A DNA stretch of 25,900 nucleotides from JAAZMU01 sp964547725 (GTDB lineage Bacteria > Patescibacteriota > Minisyncoccia > Minisyncoccales > Minisyncoccaceae), in NCBI GenBank assembly GCA_964547725.1, contig CAZJOO010000004.1:1-25900 (forward strand), in the 5' to 3' direction. Made by a program: the position numbers and the translations under genes. This document shows, piece by piece, positions 6,709 through 13,640 of this stretch (its first letter is position 1; each line of letters starts with the position of its first letter). The notes beneath the pieces were generated by a model that searched no databases, had not been told where the DNA came from, and saw only the letters and a list, made by a program, of their open reading frames with translations.

Positions 6709-7107
6709 TTATATTTTTATCAAACAGTTATCATAAGTGGTTATATCGTTTTCTTGGATAAAAGCAGTGTCTCCTTTATTCCAAAAAACGAAAGTTTCTG
6801 TTTCGTTAGTGTAGCGTGCCCCTGAAGCCGAAATATTTTGAGGGAGCACAAAATTTCTTTCGTCGCTTAATGAAAGTTGTACTTTATTATCAAAAAAGAT
6901 GGCATCTATTTCTTTTCCTTCATCGCAAACAAAGGTGGCGTTAATGATATTGTTCGAATCCTCTTGCGTTTCAGATGTTTGAGACAGAACAGCTTTTGCT
7001 TTTCCGTATTGTTCTCCGAAATAAAAGGCGAAAGCAAAAGTTCCGACATAAAGAATTATAGCTAATATTCCTGAAAAACGAGTTTTTTTATTCCAATTGA
7101 TTTTCAT
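6709..7107 (-). CDS. Membrane-anchored MliC/PliC-like lysozyme inhibitor
   Basis: The 132-residue protein has a basic N-terminus and one hydrophobic anchor (about residues 12-30, ILAIILYVGTFAFAFYF). A linker follows, then a small beta-rich domain from about residue 57. This domain matches the MliC pattern: a Cys near its start (FVCDEG, Cys61), LSLSDERNFVLPQ, the SGARY motif (Ser95-Tyr99), FWNKGD (Lys111) and a closing Cys (YDNC, Cys128). In characterised MliC proteins the invariant Ser in SGxxY and a following Lys enter the active site of c-type lysozyme, and the two Cys form a disulfide. Here the anchor is a transmembrane helix and not a lipobox. It should sit on the outer face of the membrane and protect peptidoglycan from lysozyme (inference). 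It is divergent from the gene at 7217 and has its own terminator. Confidence 0.85.
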   Translation of the reverse strand: MKINWNKKTRFSGILAIILYVGTFAFAFYFGEQYGKAKAVLSQTSETQEDSNNIINATFVCDEGKEIDAIFFDNKVQLSLSDERNFVLPQNISASGARYTNETETFVFWNKGDTAFIQENDITTYDNCLIKI

Positions 7108-7134
7108 AGTTTTTATATTTATATTTATGTTTAA

Positions 7135-7163
7135 ATTATAAAGTATTTACTTGCTTTGCGCAA
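7135..7163 (-). promoter_or_regulatory. Promoter of the MliC-like gene
   Basis: On the minus strand TTGCGC (7163-7158), 17 nt, TATAAT (7140-7135). The predicted leader is about 21 nt before the ATG at 7107. The same element pair, TTGCGC-17-TATAAT, occurs at 19363-19391. Confidence 0.6.
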
Positions 7164-7187
7164 GGTTTCTTTTTTTTAAAAATGGAG

Positions 7188-7193
7188 TATAAT
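7188..7193 (+). promoter_or_regulatory. -10 box for the gene at 7217
   Basis: TATAAT lies 23 nt before the ATG at 7217. A T-rich tract precedes it, but no clear -35 is found at 16-18 nt. Together with the minus-strand promoter at 7135-7163 it makes this a divergent promoter region. Confidence 0.4.
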
Positions 7194-7216
7194 TTATTTT
7201 TCGCTTAGTAAATATT

Positions 7217-7912
7217 ATGTCATTTAAAAAAATTATTATTCCAATATTGATTTGTTCCGCGGGTTTCTATCTTTTTCAAGAAAGGGATTTTTTAACACAG
7301 ACTATAGATGACATTAATTTCAGTATTACAAGCGCTTCTTTAGCAGAGGATAAAGAAATAGAAAAAGTAAATGCTAAAATTAGAATATATAATTTATATC
7401 CTTCTGGAGAAGCTATCGCCCTAAAGAAAGATACAAAACTACTATCAAAATCAGATGGGGTTGTTTACCAAACAATTGAAAGCGTTATTGTTCCCGGAAT
7501 TAAAAACGGGAAGCCTGGACAAGTAGATGTTGCGGTAGAAGTTTTTAAAAAAGCAGATGAAGTTTTAGATAAAGAAGCGGTGATTACTATCCCAGGATTA
7601 AGCTCTACTGATTATTTCCAAACGACTTGGGCAGAAGTAATTGACGAGGAAGAAATTGTAGAAGAAGAACCCGAAGCTTTTAAAGAGACAAAAACTTTGG
7701 TTTCTGGAATTATTGATAAAGATACTATTTGGGAGTTAAAGAATAGTCCTTACATAATTTATGGAAATATTTTTATTCCCAAGAACGTGACTTTAATTAT
7801 AGAACCAGGGGTAGAGATAATTATTAATGGAGATTATAGTTTTTTAATTGAAGGAGAAATAAAAATGACCGGGGAAAGAAAAACCCCAGTCACTTTATTC
7901 AAAAGCAATTAA
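7217..7912 (+). CDS. Exported or membrane-anchored protein with a beta-sandwich-like domain and a beta-helix-like C-terminal stub
   Basis: The 231-residue protein begins with a basic stretch and a hydrophobic segment (about residues 5-20) that acts as a signal or anchor. Residues ~50-140 (AKIRIYNLYPSGEAIALKKDTK...TIESVIVPG...ITIPG) resemble a beta-rich domain seen in many CPR surface proteins, in which IYN starts the repeat and VPG and IPG mark turns. An acidic linker of Asp/Glu follows (about 146-156). The C-terminus reads like the first coils of a right-handed parallel beta-helix: DTIWELKNSPYIIYGNIFIPKNV, then LIIEPGVEI and a third strand pair. The gene then stops, so only a stub is present. 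No enzymatic residues are recognised. Its stop overlaps that of the decarboxylase on the other strand in TTAA. Function unknown; probably an envelope or surface protein. Confidence 0.75.
   Translation: MSFKKIIIPILICSAGFYLFQERDFLTQTIDDINFSITSASLAEDKEIEKVNAKIRIYNLYPSGEAIALKKDTKLLSKSDGVVYQTIESVIVPGIKNGKPGQVDVAVEVFKKADEVLDKEAVITIPGLSSTDYFQTTWAEVIDEEEIVEEEPEAFKETKTLVSGIIDKDTIWELKNSPYIIYGNIFIPKNVTLIIEPGVEIIINGDYSFLIEGEIKMTGERKTPVTLFKSN
7861..7892 (-). terminator. Minus-strand terminator of the PLP decarboxylase, inside the opposing gene
   Basis: On the minus strand TGACTGGGG (7892-7884), a 9-nt loop and CCCCGGTCA (7874-7866) pair over 9 bp including one G-U, followed by five T (7865-7861). It lies about 17 nt past the decarboxylase stop, within the last codons of the plus-strand gene at 7217. 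Confidence 0.75.
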
Positions 7913-9078
7913 ATAACGTATACTTTTAATGGTGGAATACCATTAAAGTAAACAGAACTATAACTTGCAGTATAAGCTCCGGTAGTAAGGAAATATAATC
8001 TATCTCCTTCTTTAATATTTTTATTTAGCTTGTATCTGTAATCTTCGTATAAAATATCCATACTGTCGCAAGTTGGTCCGGCTAAAATAACTTCTTTGGT
8101 ATTATCTTTAGTAGCTCCTTCGCTGATTATAGGATATTTAATAGATTCATTTATTGTTTCGATTAAACCTCCAAATTTTCCGATGTCGGTATAAACCCAA
8201 TCATAGCTAGCGGTGGTACTTTTAGAAGAAATCATAACAATTTCTGAAACAATTGTTCCTGAATCACCGACAAGAGATCTTCCTGGCTCAATAATAATCT
8301 CTGGAAGCTTGTCTCCAAAATCTTCTTTTAAGAATCTAGTGACTTCTTTAGCATATACGGAAATATCTTGAGTGGGTTCTAGGTAGTCTGAAGGAAATCC
8401 TCCACCAATATTAATTAATTTTAAATCAATGTCAGCATCAGCCAAAGAATCAAAAAGATATTTACATTGAGAAATGGCATTGTCCCATTGTCCAATATCT
8501 CTTTGCTGAGAACCGACATGAAAAGATAGTCCATAGGGAATTAAATTTAATTTTTTTGCTCGAAGAGCTAATCTAAAAATCATATCAGGATAAGCTCCAA
8601 ATTTTCGAGAGAGTGGCCAATCAGCACCACTTCCATCACAGAGCAATCTAAAAAAGACTTTTGCCTCTGGAGCCTGACGAGCAATTTTATTTAAATCACT
8701 TTCAGAATCAGTGGCAAACAGTCTAATACCTTTTTTGTAAGCATAGGCAATGTCTTCTTCTTTTTTTATAGTGTTTCCGAAACTCATTCTATCTGTAGAG
8801 ATTCCGAGCCGAAGGAGTTGATCCATTTCAAAAATGGTAGCAACATCAAAATTAGAACCTTTTTTATCTAGAATTTTTATTACCTCGTCTTCTGGATTTG
8901 CTTTAACTGCGTAGTAAATTTTTGCGTAGGGCAAGTTTTTCTGAAGCTCTTCATACTTTTTTTCCACTTTCTTTTTGTTTATTATTAAAAAGGGAGTTTT
9001 TTTATCCTTCGAAAATTTTTTAATTTCTTTAAAATCTTTTTCGGAAATAAGATTTGAAATACTACTTTGAAATGGCAT
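7909..9078 (-). CDS. Fold-type III PLP-dependent decarboxylase, ornithine/lysine decarboxylase-like
   Basis: The 389-residue protein has the alanine-racemase-fold decarboxylase signature in order. YYAVKANPE holds the PLP-binding Lys59. SFHVGSQ follows, then the phosphate-binding GGGFPSDY, EPGRSLVGDSG and, near the end, GPTCDSMD, with Cys337-Asp338 at the position of the catalytic Cys-Asp pair contributed to the partner subunit. The GAYTASYSSVYFNG ending is typical of the eukaryotic-type ODC/LDC branch rather than diaminopimelate decarboxylase. It probably decarboxylates ornithine, lysine or a related basic amino acid to a polyamine precursor, as a homodimer in the cytosol. Substrate assignment is tentative, since this branch also includes carboxynorspermidine decarboxylases. 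No other polyamine gene lies nearby. The upstream region has only weak -10-like boxes. Transcription ends at a hairpin inside the neighbouring gene. Confidence 0.9.
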   Translation of the reverse strand: MPFQSSISNLISEKDFKEIKKFSKDKKTPFLIINKKKVEKKYEELQKNLPYAKIYYAVKANPEDEVIKILDKKGSNFDVATIFEMDQLLRLGISTDRMSFGNTIKKEEDIAYAYKKGIRLFATDSESDLNKIARQAPEAKVFFRLLCDGSGADWPLSRKFGAYPDMIFRLALRAKKLNLIPYGLSFHVGSQQRDIGQWDNAISQCKYLFDSLADADIDLKLINIGGGFPSDYLEPTQDISVYAKEVTRFLKEDFGDKLPEIIIEPGRSLVGDSGTIVSEIVMISSKSTTASYDWVYTDIGKFGGLIETINESIKYPIISEGATKDNTKEVILAGPTCDSMDILYEDYRYKLNKNIKEGDRLYFLTTGAYTASYSSVYFNGIPPLKVYVI

Positions 9079-9178
9079 GTTTTTTAAATTAATAATTTAT
9101 AGGATTATTGTATATCTATTTATAAAAAAAGAAAATAGGCATTGAAGCTCCTTTTCTAATGTGTTAATAAGAAGGTAT

Positions 9179-10987
9179 ATGATTGAATTATTATCACCTG
9201 CGAAAAACTTAGAATGTGGAATAGCTGCCATTAACGCTGGTGCAGATGCTGTTTATATTGGAGCTCATAAATTTGGAGCAAGAACAAATGCCACAAATGA
9301 ACTTAAAGATATAGAGAGTCTTGCTCTTTATGCGCACAAATTTAACGTTAAGGTTTATGTTGTTTTAAATACCATTTTGTATGACAAAGAAATTAAGGAA
9401 ATGCAAAAAATAATAGATGAACTTTATTGTTTTGATGTTGATGGATTGATTATTCAAGACGTAGGAATTTTAGAACTTAATTTATATGACCTTCCTATTA
9501 TTGGTAGTACTCAGATGAATAATGTAGATGTTTCTCAAATTAAGTTTTTTGAAAAAATAGGTTTCAAAAGAATGATTCTGGGAAGAGAATTAAGTCTGAA
9601 AGAAATTGCAGAAATTAAAAAAGAGACAAAAATAGAATTAGAAGCTTTTATTCACGGAGCGCTTTGTGTTTCTTATAGTGGAAGATGCTACATGAGCCAG
9701 TATTTGGCTAATAAAAGTGGAAACAGGGGAGAATGTATTCAACCTTGTCGCTTACCTTATTCTTTAGTTGATTCTGAAGGCAAGGTACTGATTAAAGATA
9801 AATATCTATTATCTCTTAAAGATTTAAGTTCGGAAAACGATATAGAAGAATTGATAGACGCAGGAATAACTTCTTTTAAGATAGAAGGAAGATTAAAAGA
9901 CATTGATTATGTTTCTAATGTTACTTATTATTATAGGCAGAAAATTGATGAGATTTTAAAAAAGAAAGGACTTAAAAAAAGTTCTGAAGGAGAGGTTTTC
10001 TCTGAGATTAAGCCAAATCTAGAAAAAACATTTAATCGTTCTTTTACTAATTATTTTAGACACGGAAGACAAAATGATATTTTAGCTATAAGCAGTCCTA
10101 AATCCTTAGGGAAATTTATGGGAGAAGTTAAAGAGACTTCTAATGATTATTTTATTCTTAAAAAGAAACAGGATTTTGTTCCTGGAGATGGAATTTGTTT
10201 TTTAAATAGAACTGATGAGCTTAGCGGAAGCAATGTTGTTAGAATAGATGGAGAAAAAGTATTTTTAAACGAAAAACAAGATTTGAAAGTGGGGGATAAG
10301 ATTTACAGAAATTTTGATTTACAATTTGATAAGCAGATTAGAAGAGAAGGTTCAATTCAAAGGAAGATAGGTCTTAAGATAGTTTTTAAAGAAACTCAAA
10401 AAGGAATCTATATTTCGGTTAAGGCTAATAATAATTCTGTCTCAGAAGAATTAGAACTTTCTAAAGAATATGCAGAGAATAAAGATTTAGCTTTAGAAAA
10501 CATTAAGAACCAATTTTCTAAACTAGGAAATACAGATTTTTATTTAAAAGAAATAAAGATTGATTTTTATAAAGAACCATTATTTATCCCATCCTCTCTT
10601 TTAAATAATCTAAGGAGAAATTTAGTAGAGAAATTAGATAACGAAATTGCTAAAAATTACAAGAGGGAAAAGGGGAAAATAAAAAAAGAAAGTATCGAGC
10701 CCTACTATTTAGATAAACTTTCCTCTGAAAGTAATGTCTCTAACAAATTAGCTCATAGTTTTTATACTAAACATGGTGTTTCTGAGATTGAGCCTGCTTT
10801 TGAAATTAAAGACGGCGAAAGATTAATGACAACAAAACATTGCTTAAAGTATTATTTAGGTCTTTGCGGACAATCAGGATTAAAAGAACCTTTTTATTTG
10901 GTGAACGAAAAAGGGCAAAAGTTTTTGTTAAAGTTTGATTGTAAAAAATGTCAGATGGAAATTTTCTCTACAGAAAAAAAGATTTGA
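9179..10987 (+). CDS. Peptidase U32 family protein (RlhA/TrhP-type RNA hydroxylation)
   Basis: The protein is 603 residues from the chosen ATG. The N-terminal TIM-barrel starts MIELLSPAKN and has DAVYIGAHKFGARTNA. The U32 signature is clear: EAFIHGALCVSYSGRCYMSQ followed by NRGECIQPCR, four cysteines expected to bind an iron-sulfur cluster, then SLKDL and IEGRLK. The C-terminal region ends with MTTKHCLKYYLGLCGQ and FDCKKCQME, a second four-cysteine set also found in long U32 proteins of other phyla. E. coli members (RlhA, TrhP) hydroxylate cytidine in 23S rRNA or uridine 34 of tRNAs using prephenate-derived chemistry; old peptidase annotations are doubtful. I prefer the ATG at 9179 to a GTG 18 nt upstream: family similarity starts there and GAAGG precedes it closely. 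A TTGAAG-16-TTAATA promoter (9142-9169) would also overlap the GTG. Confidence 0.92.
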   Translation: MIELLSPAKNLECGIAAINAGADAVYIGAHKFGARTNATNELKDIESLALYAHKFNVKVYVVLNTILYDKEIKEMQKIIDELYCFDVDGLIIQDVGILELNLYDLPIIGSTQMNNVDVSQIKFFEKIGFKRMILGRELSLKEIAEIKKETKIELEAFIHGALCVSYSGRCYMSQYLANKSGNRGECIQPCRLPYSLVDSEGKVLIKDKYLLSLKDLSSENDIEELIDAGITSFKIEGRLKDIDYVSNVTYYYRQKIDEILKKKGLKKSSEGEVFSEIKPNLEKTFNRSFTNYFRHGRQNDILAISSPKSLGKFMGEVKETSNDYFILKKKQDFVPGDGICFLNRTDELSGSNVVRIDGEKVFLNEKQDLKVGDKIYRNFDLQFDKQIRREGSIQRKIGLKIVFKETQKGIYISVKANNNSVSEELELSKEYAENKDLALENIKNQFSKLGNTDFYLKEIKIDFYKEPLFIPSSLLNNLRRNLVEKLDNEIAKNYKREKGKIKKESIEPYYLDKLSSESNVSNKLAHSFYTKHGVSEIEPAFEIKDGERLMTTKHCLKYYLGLCGQSGLKEPFYLVNEKGQKFLLKFDCKKCQMEIFSTEKKI

Positions 10988-11029
10988 CCACTTCTTGAAT
11001 CTTTTTTTTGATAATGGTAAGATTATAGT

Positions 11030-11920
11030 ATGAATTCAGCAAAACACGCATTTTATTATATGCTTTCACTGGTAACACTATTTATAGTGGCTTTATCCTT
11101 TGGGAACATTTTATTTGAGTTAATTAATACTTTTTTTCCTGATATTGCTAAAGCTATTTATTATAGTAGCAATTCTGGTTTAAAATCAGCTATTTCGGGA
11201 CTTTTAATAGCCACTCCTATATTTTATTTTGTTATGAATAAAATATATTTTAATCTAAAAATAGGAGAACTTAAAAAAGATTCTGAGATTAGAAGATGGC
11301 TTACTTATTTTATTCTTTTTGTCTCCAGTGTTGTTGTGATTGGGTCTTTGATAAGTATTTTAAATAATTTCTTAGACGGAGCCTTGACCATCAACTTTAT
11401 TTTAAAAGCTTTAACGGTTTTGTTTATAGCTCTTATAATTTTTGGATTTTATTTTTATGATATTAAAAGGGAAGATTTTAAGAATAATAAATTAAACAAG
11501 ATTTTCTTTTTTATTTCTCTAATTATAATTATTGGAGGACTTGTTTCTGCTTTTTTAATTGTTGAATCTCCTGAGGAGGCTCGTAACCGTAAGCTAGACG
11601 AAAAAATAATAGGAAATTTTAATACCATAAAATATGCAATTGATGATTATTATTATAAACAGGAAAAACTTCCTGAAAATTTAAACGAACTTAAGGACTC
11701 GGGAGACAATTATATTTTTTCTATGATTAATCCTGTGACAAATTTAGAATATGTTTATGAGCCGATGAGTAATGATTCTTATAATCTATGTACAGATTTT
11801 TCATCTTCTAATCTTTTGAATGAGGTTGATTATTATGGAAATATTTGGCAGCACGATAAAGGTTATTTTTGTGTAAAAAAAGAAATTAATTCGGAAATAA
11901 TAATAAATAAATATAAATAA
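11030..11920 (+). CDS. DUF5671-like polytopic membrane protein with an extracytoplasmic C-terminal domain
   Basis: The 296-residue protein has about five hydrophobic segments in its first 175 residues. The first (AFYYMLSLVTLFIVALSFGNILFELI) is characteristic of the DUF5671 domain common in Parcubacteria. After the last helix (FFISLIIIIGGLVSAFLIV) comes a charged region, then a soluble domain of about 115 residues (NFNTIKYAIDDYYYKQEKLPENLNEL...), similar in layout to the globular part of pseudopilins and ending with two cysteines in CTDF and YFCVKK. Function is unknown; it probably senses or scaffolds in the envelope. It is the first gene of a three-gene operon: the next ATG follows the stop codon by one base. 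A TTGACC at 10984-10989 overlaps the preceding stop, with a weak GATAAT 20 nt on, so its promoter is uncertain. Confidence 0.75.
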   Translation: MNSAKHAFYYMLSLVTLFIVALSFGNILFELINTFFPDIAKAIYYSSNSGLKSAISGLLIATPIFYFVMNKIYFNLKIGELKKDSEIRRWLTYFILFVSSVVVIGSLISILNNFLDGALTINFILKALTVLFIALIIFGFYFYDIKREDFKNNKLNKIFFFISLIIIIGGLVSAFLIVESPEEARNRKLDEKIIGNFNTIKYAIDDYYYKQEKLPENLNELKDSGDNYIFSMINPVTNLEYVYEPMSNDSYNLCTDFSSSNLLNEVDYYGNIWQHDKGYFCVKKEINSEIIINKYK

Positions 11921-11921
11921 T

Positions 11922-12803
11922 ATGGAAAAAAGAGTAATCATAGCTTTATCAGTTATTTTAGTTGCGTTAATCGGAATAATCTTTATCATTAGTTTGCTTT
12001 TTACTAATAACAACAAAAAAGTTAATGAATCGCCCTTGCCTATAGGGCAAGGAGAAGAATCGCCAGTAGATGTTTTTTCTAGCTTGCTAAGTATTAAAGG
12101 GATAGTGGAGGGGATTAATATCACTCAAGGAGGATATCAATACATGAACGAAAATAGCGATATCAGCAATATCGTTGAAAAAATGCGAAATGATTTGAAC
12201 GTCACCAACATTAAGAGTAATGCTGACATAGGAAATAAAACTTTTTGTTTTTCATTGAAAGACAATGAAGGAAAAAATCTTTGTATAGATAATGAGCACA
12301 GAGATATTTTACAAGGTTTTAGTTGCGAGAATAGTAAACTTTGTAAAGCTGTTCTTATTCAAGACCCTACCATTAAAGAACCTGAGACAGTTTCTGACCT
12401 AGAAGAGCAAGAGACCTCTGAGGAAACCGTGAAGATTGTGATAGAAGAAACAGAGCCAGTCTTGAAGCAAGAGGTAACTGTGAAAGACACTATTATAAAA
12501 ATATACGAAAGTGGGGAAGAAAAGATGCTTTATATAAACGATAAAGAGTATGGCCCTTACGAGCAAGTTCAAATTATTAGCAATGAAAAATATTGGGGAC
12601 TTTTACTTCTATATAATGGTAGTTGGTATGTTAATATAAATGGGAAAGCAAAAGGACCTTATGCTGAAAGACCAGTGGTAGAGTTTTATGGAGAAGATTT
12701 AGGATTTTCATATATTAAAGATGGTAAATATTACGTTAACTTGAGTAATGAAATCTATGGACCATACGACGACTTAACAGAATTTGATATAAATAATAAA
12801 TAA
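11922..12803 (+). CDS. Single-pass membrane protein with C-terminal GPY repeats
   Basis: The 293-residue protein has a signal-anchor at about residues 5-27 (IIALSVILVALIGIIFIISLLF). A low-complexity linker, a cysteine-containing region (FCFSL, LCIDNE, FSCENSKLCKAV) and an acidic Glu/Thr-rich linker (about 145-190) follow. From residue ~200 three related units occur, each with a YxN strand and a GPY turn: MLYINDKEYGPY, YVNINGKAKGPY and YVNLSNEIYGPY. They recall WG-type or beta-propeller-like repeats. The bulk should face outside. It starts one base after the stop of the DUF5671 gene, implying translational coupling. Residues ~36-47 (ESPLPIGQGEESP) are encoded by a short palindromic element flanked by a direct repeat. 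I do not recognise a specific function. Confidence 0.7.
   Translation: MEKRVIIALSVILVALIGIIFIISLLFTNNNKKVNESPLPIGQGEESPVDVFSSLLSIKGIVEGINITQGGYQYMNENSDISNIVEKMRNDLNVTNIKSNADIGNKTFCFSLKDNEGKNLCIDNEHRDILQGFSCENSKLCKAVLIQDPTIKEPETVSDLEEQETSEETVKIVIEETEPVLKQEVTVKDTIIKIYESGEEKMLYINDKEYGPYEQVQIISNEKYWGLLLLYNGSWYVNINGKAKGPYAERPVVEFYGEDLGFSYIKDGKYYVNLSNEIYGPYDDLTEFDINNK
12027..12064 (+). repeat. Short palindromic element in frame within a coding gene, flanked by direct repeats
   Basis: CCTTGCC (12034-12040) and GGCAAGG (12046-12052) form a 7-bp stem with loop TATAG. The 8-bp direct repeat GAATCGCC occurs at 12027-12034 and 12057-12064, exactly 30 bp apart, so the unit adds ten codons without breaking frame. 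It translates as a SPLPIGQGEE-like peptide of the kind often produced by REP-like repeats. It is GC-richer than its surroundings. Confidence 0.45.
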
Positions 12804-12815
12804 TAACTAAAAAAT

Positions 12816-13571
12816 ATGGAAAAAGAAAATTTAATTAACAACAAGGTTTTTAAGAATTTAATAAATGTTTTTATCGGAGCTTTAATTATCTTCTTAGTAT
12901 TTTTAATGTTTAATTTAGGAGAAAGCGACGAACAGAATACCATTTCTGTGAATGGTTTCTCAGAAGTTACTGCTAAGCCAGATGTTGCGCAAATTACTTT
13001 AACTGTGATTACAGAAGATATTGAGTTGGGAATAGCAAGTAATCAAAACAATGAAAGAATTAATGCCATTATTTCTTTTCTAAAAGAAAGCGGTGTTGAA
13101 GATAAAGACATAAAAACAAGTTTGTACAATATTAATCCAAGATATGAATATTTAAATGATTACAACAAACGTTATTTAGCTTCTTACGAAGTTGAGCAAA
13201 GTTTGACCGTTAAGATTAGAAACTTAGATAGCGTTGGAGATATTGTTGCTGGAGCTACTGAGCGAGGATCTAACGATATTAGTAGTCTTCAATTTATTAT
13301 TGATGATGATGAACTTCTAAAAGCACAAGCTAGAGAACAAGCCATAGCTAATGCCAAGGAAAACGCTGAAAAGCTAGGAAAAGAATTGGGTGTTTCTTTA
13401 ACAGAAATGGTAAGCTTTTATGAAAATTCATATGTTCCTACATACTCAGATAATGCATACAAATTAATGGGTGGTGCTATGACTGAATTATCAAGCATAT
13501 CTTCTCCTTCTATTCAAACAGGAGAGAATAGTATTACTTCCAATGTAACAATTGTTTACAAAATCAAATAA
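12816..13571 (+). CDS. SIMPL-domain (DUF541) envelope protein, copy 1
   Basis: The 251-residue protein has an N-terminal anchor (about 14-35, NLINVFIGALIIFLVFLMFNL) and then a full SIMPL/DUF541 domain. Its hallmarks are ISVNGFSEVTAKPDVAQITLTV at the start, INAIISFLKESGVEDKDIKTSLYNINPRYEY in the middle, and SSLQFIIDDDELLKAQAREQAIANAKENAEKLGKELG. It closes with a strand, SNVTIVYKIK. Members of this family (BP26, YggE) form ring-like oligomers in the periplasm or at the surface. They have been linked to oxidative stress defence and immune recognition, but no enzymatic activity is known. It is the last gene of the 11030-13571 operon, 12 nt after its neighbour, and is followed by a strong terminator. 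A second SIMPL gene is at 24419. Confidence 0.9.
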   Translation: MEKENLINNKVFKNLINVFIGALIIFLVFLMFNLGESDEQNTISVNGFSEVTAKPDVAQITLTVITEDIELGIASNQNNERINAIISFLKESGVEDKDIKTSLYNINPRYEYLNDYNKRYLASYEVEQSLTVKIRNLDSVGDIVAGATERGSNDISSLQFIIDDDELLKAQAREQAIANAKENAEKLGKELGVSLTEMVSFYENSYVPTYSDNAYKLMGGAMTELSSISSPSIQTGENSITSNVTIVYKIK

Positions 13572-13582
13572 AGAAGAACGGG

Positions 13583-13607
13583 AAGAGGGGCTTGCCCCTC
13601 TTTTTTT
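13583..13607 (+). terminator. Strong terminator ending the envelope operon
   Basis: A perfect 8-bp stem, AAGAGGGG (13583-13590) and CCCCTCTT (13595-13602), with the tetraloop CTTG, continues into a run of seven T (13601-13607). It separates the SIMPL gene from uvrB. Confidence 0.9.
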
Positions 13608-13623
13608 ATATTTGTTTCTGTGT

Positions 13624-13629
13624 TATAAT
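13624..13629 (+). promoter_or_regulatory. -10 box of the uvrBAC operon
   Basis: TATAAT lies 11 nt before the uvrB ATG, predicting a leader of about 5 nt. The expected -35 position falls in the T run of the preceding terminator. No LexA-like operator is visible between the terminator and the ATG. Confidence 0.5.
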
Positions 13630-13640
13630 TTTTTCTTGCT

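Noticed and set aside
7150..7177. CTTGC/GCAAG hairpin followed by a T run, as a plus-strand terminator or small RNA
   Set aside because: No plus-strand gene precedes it, the stem is five pairs, and the bases are better explained as the -35 (TTGCGC) of the minus-strand MliC promoter.
9161..9178. GTG at 9161 as the start of the U32 protein
   Set aside because: The six extra residues are not part of the family, the ATG at 9179 begins the conserved MIELLSPAKN, and a possible promoter overlaps the GTG.
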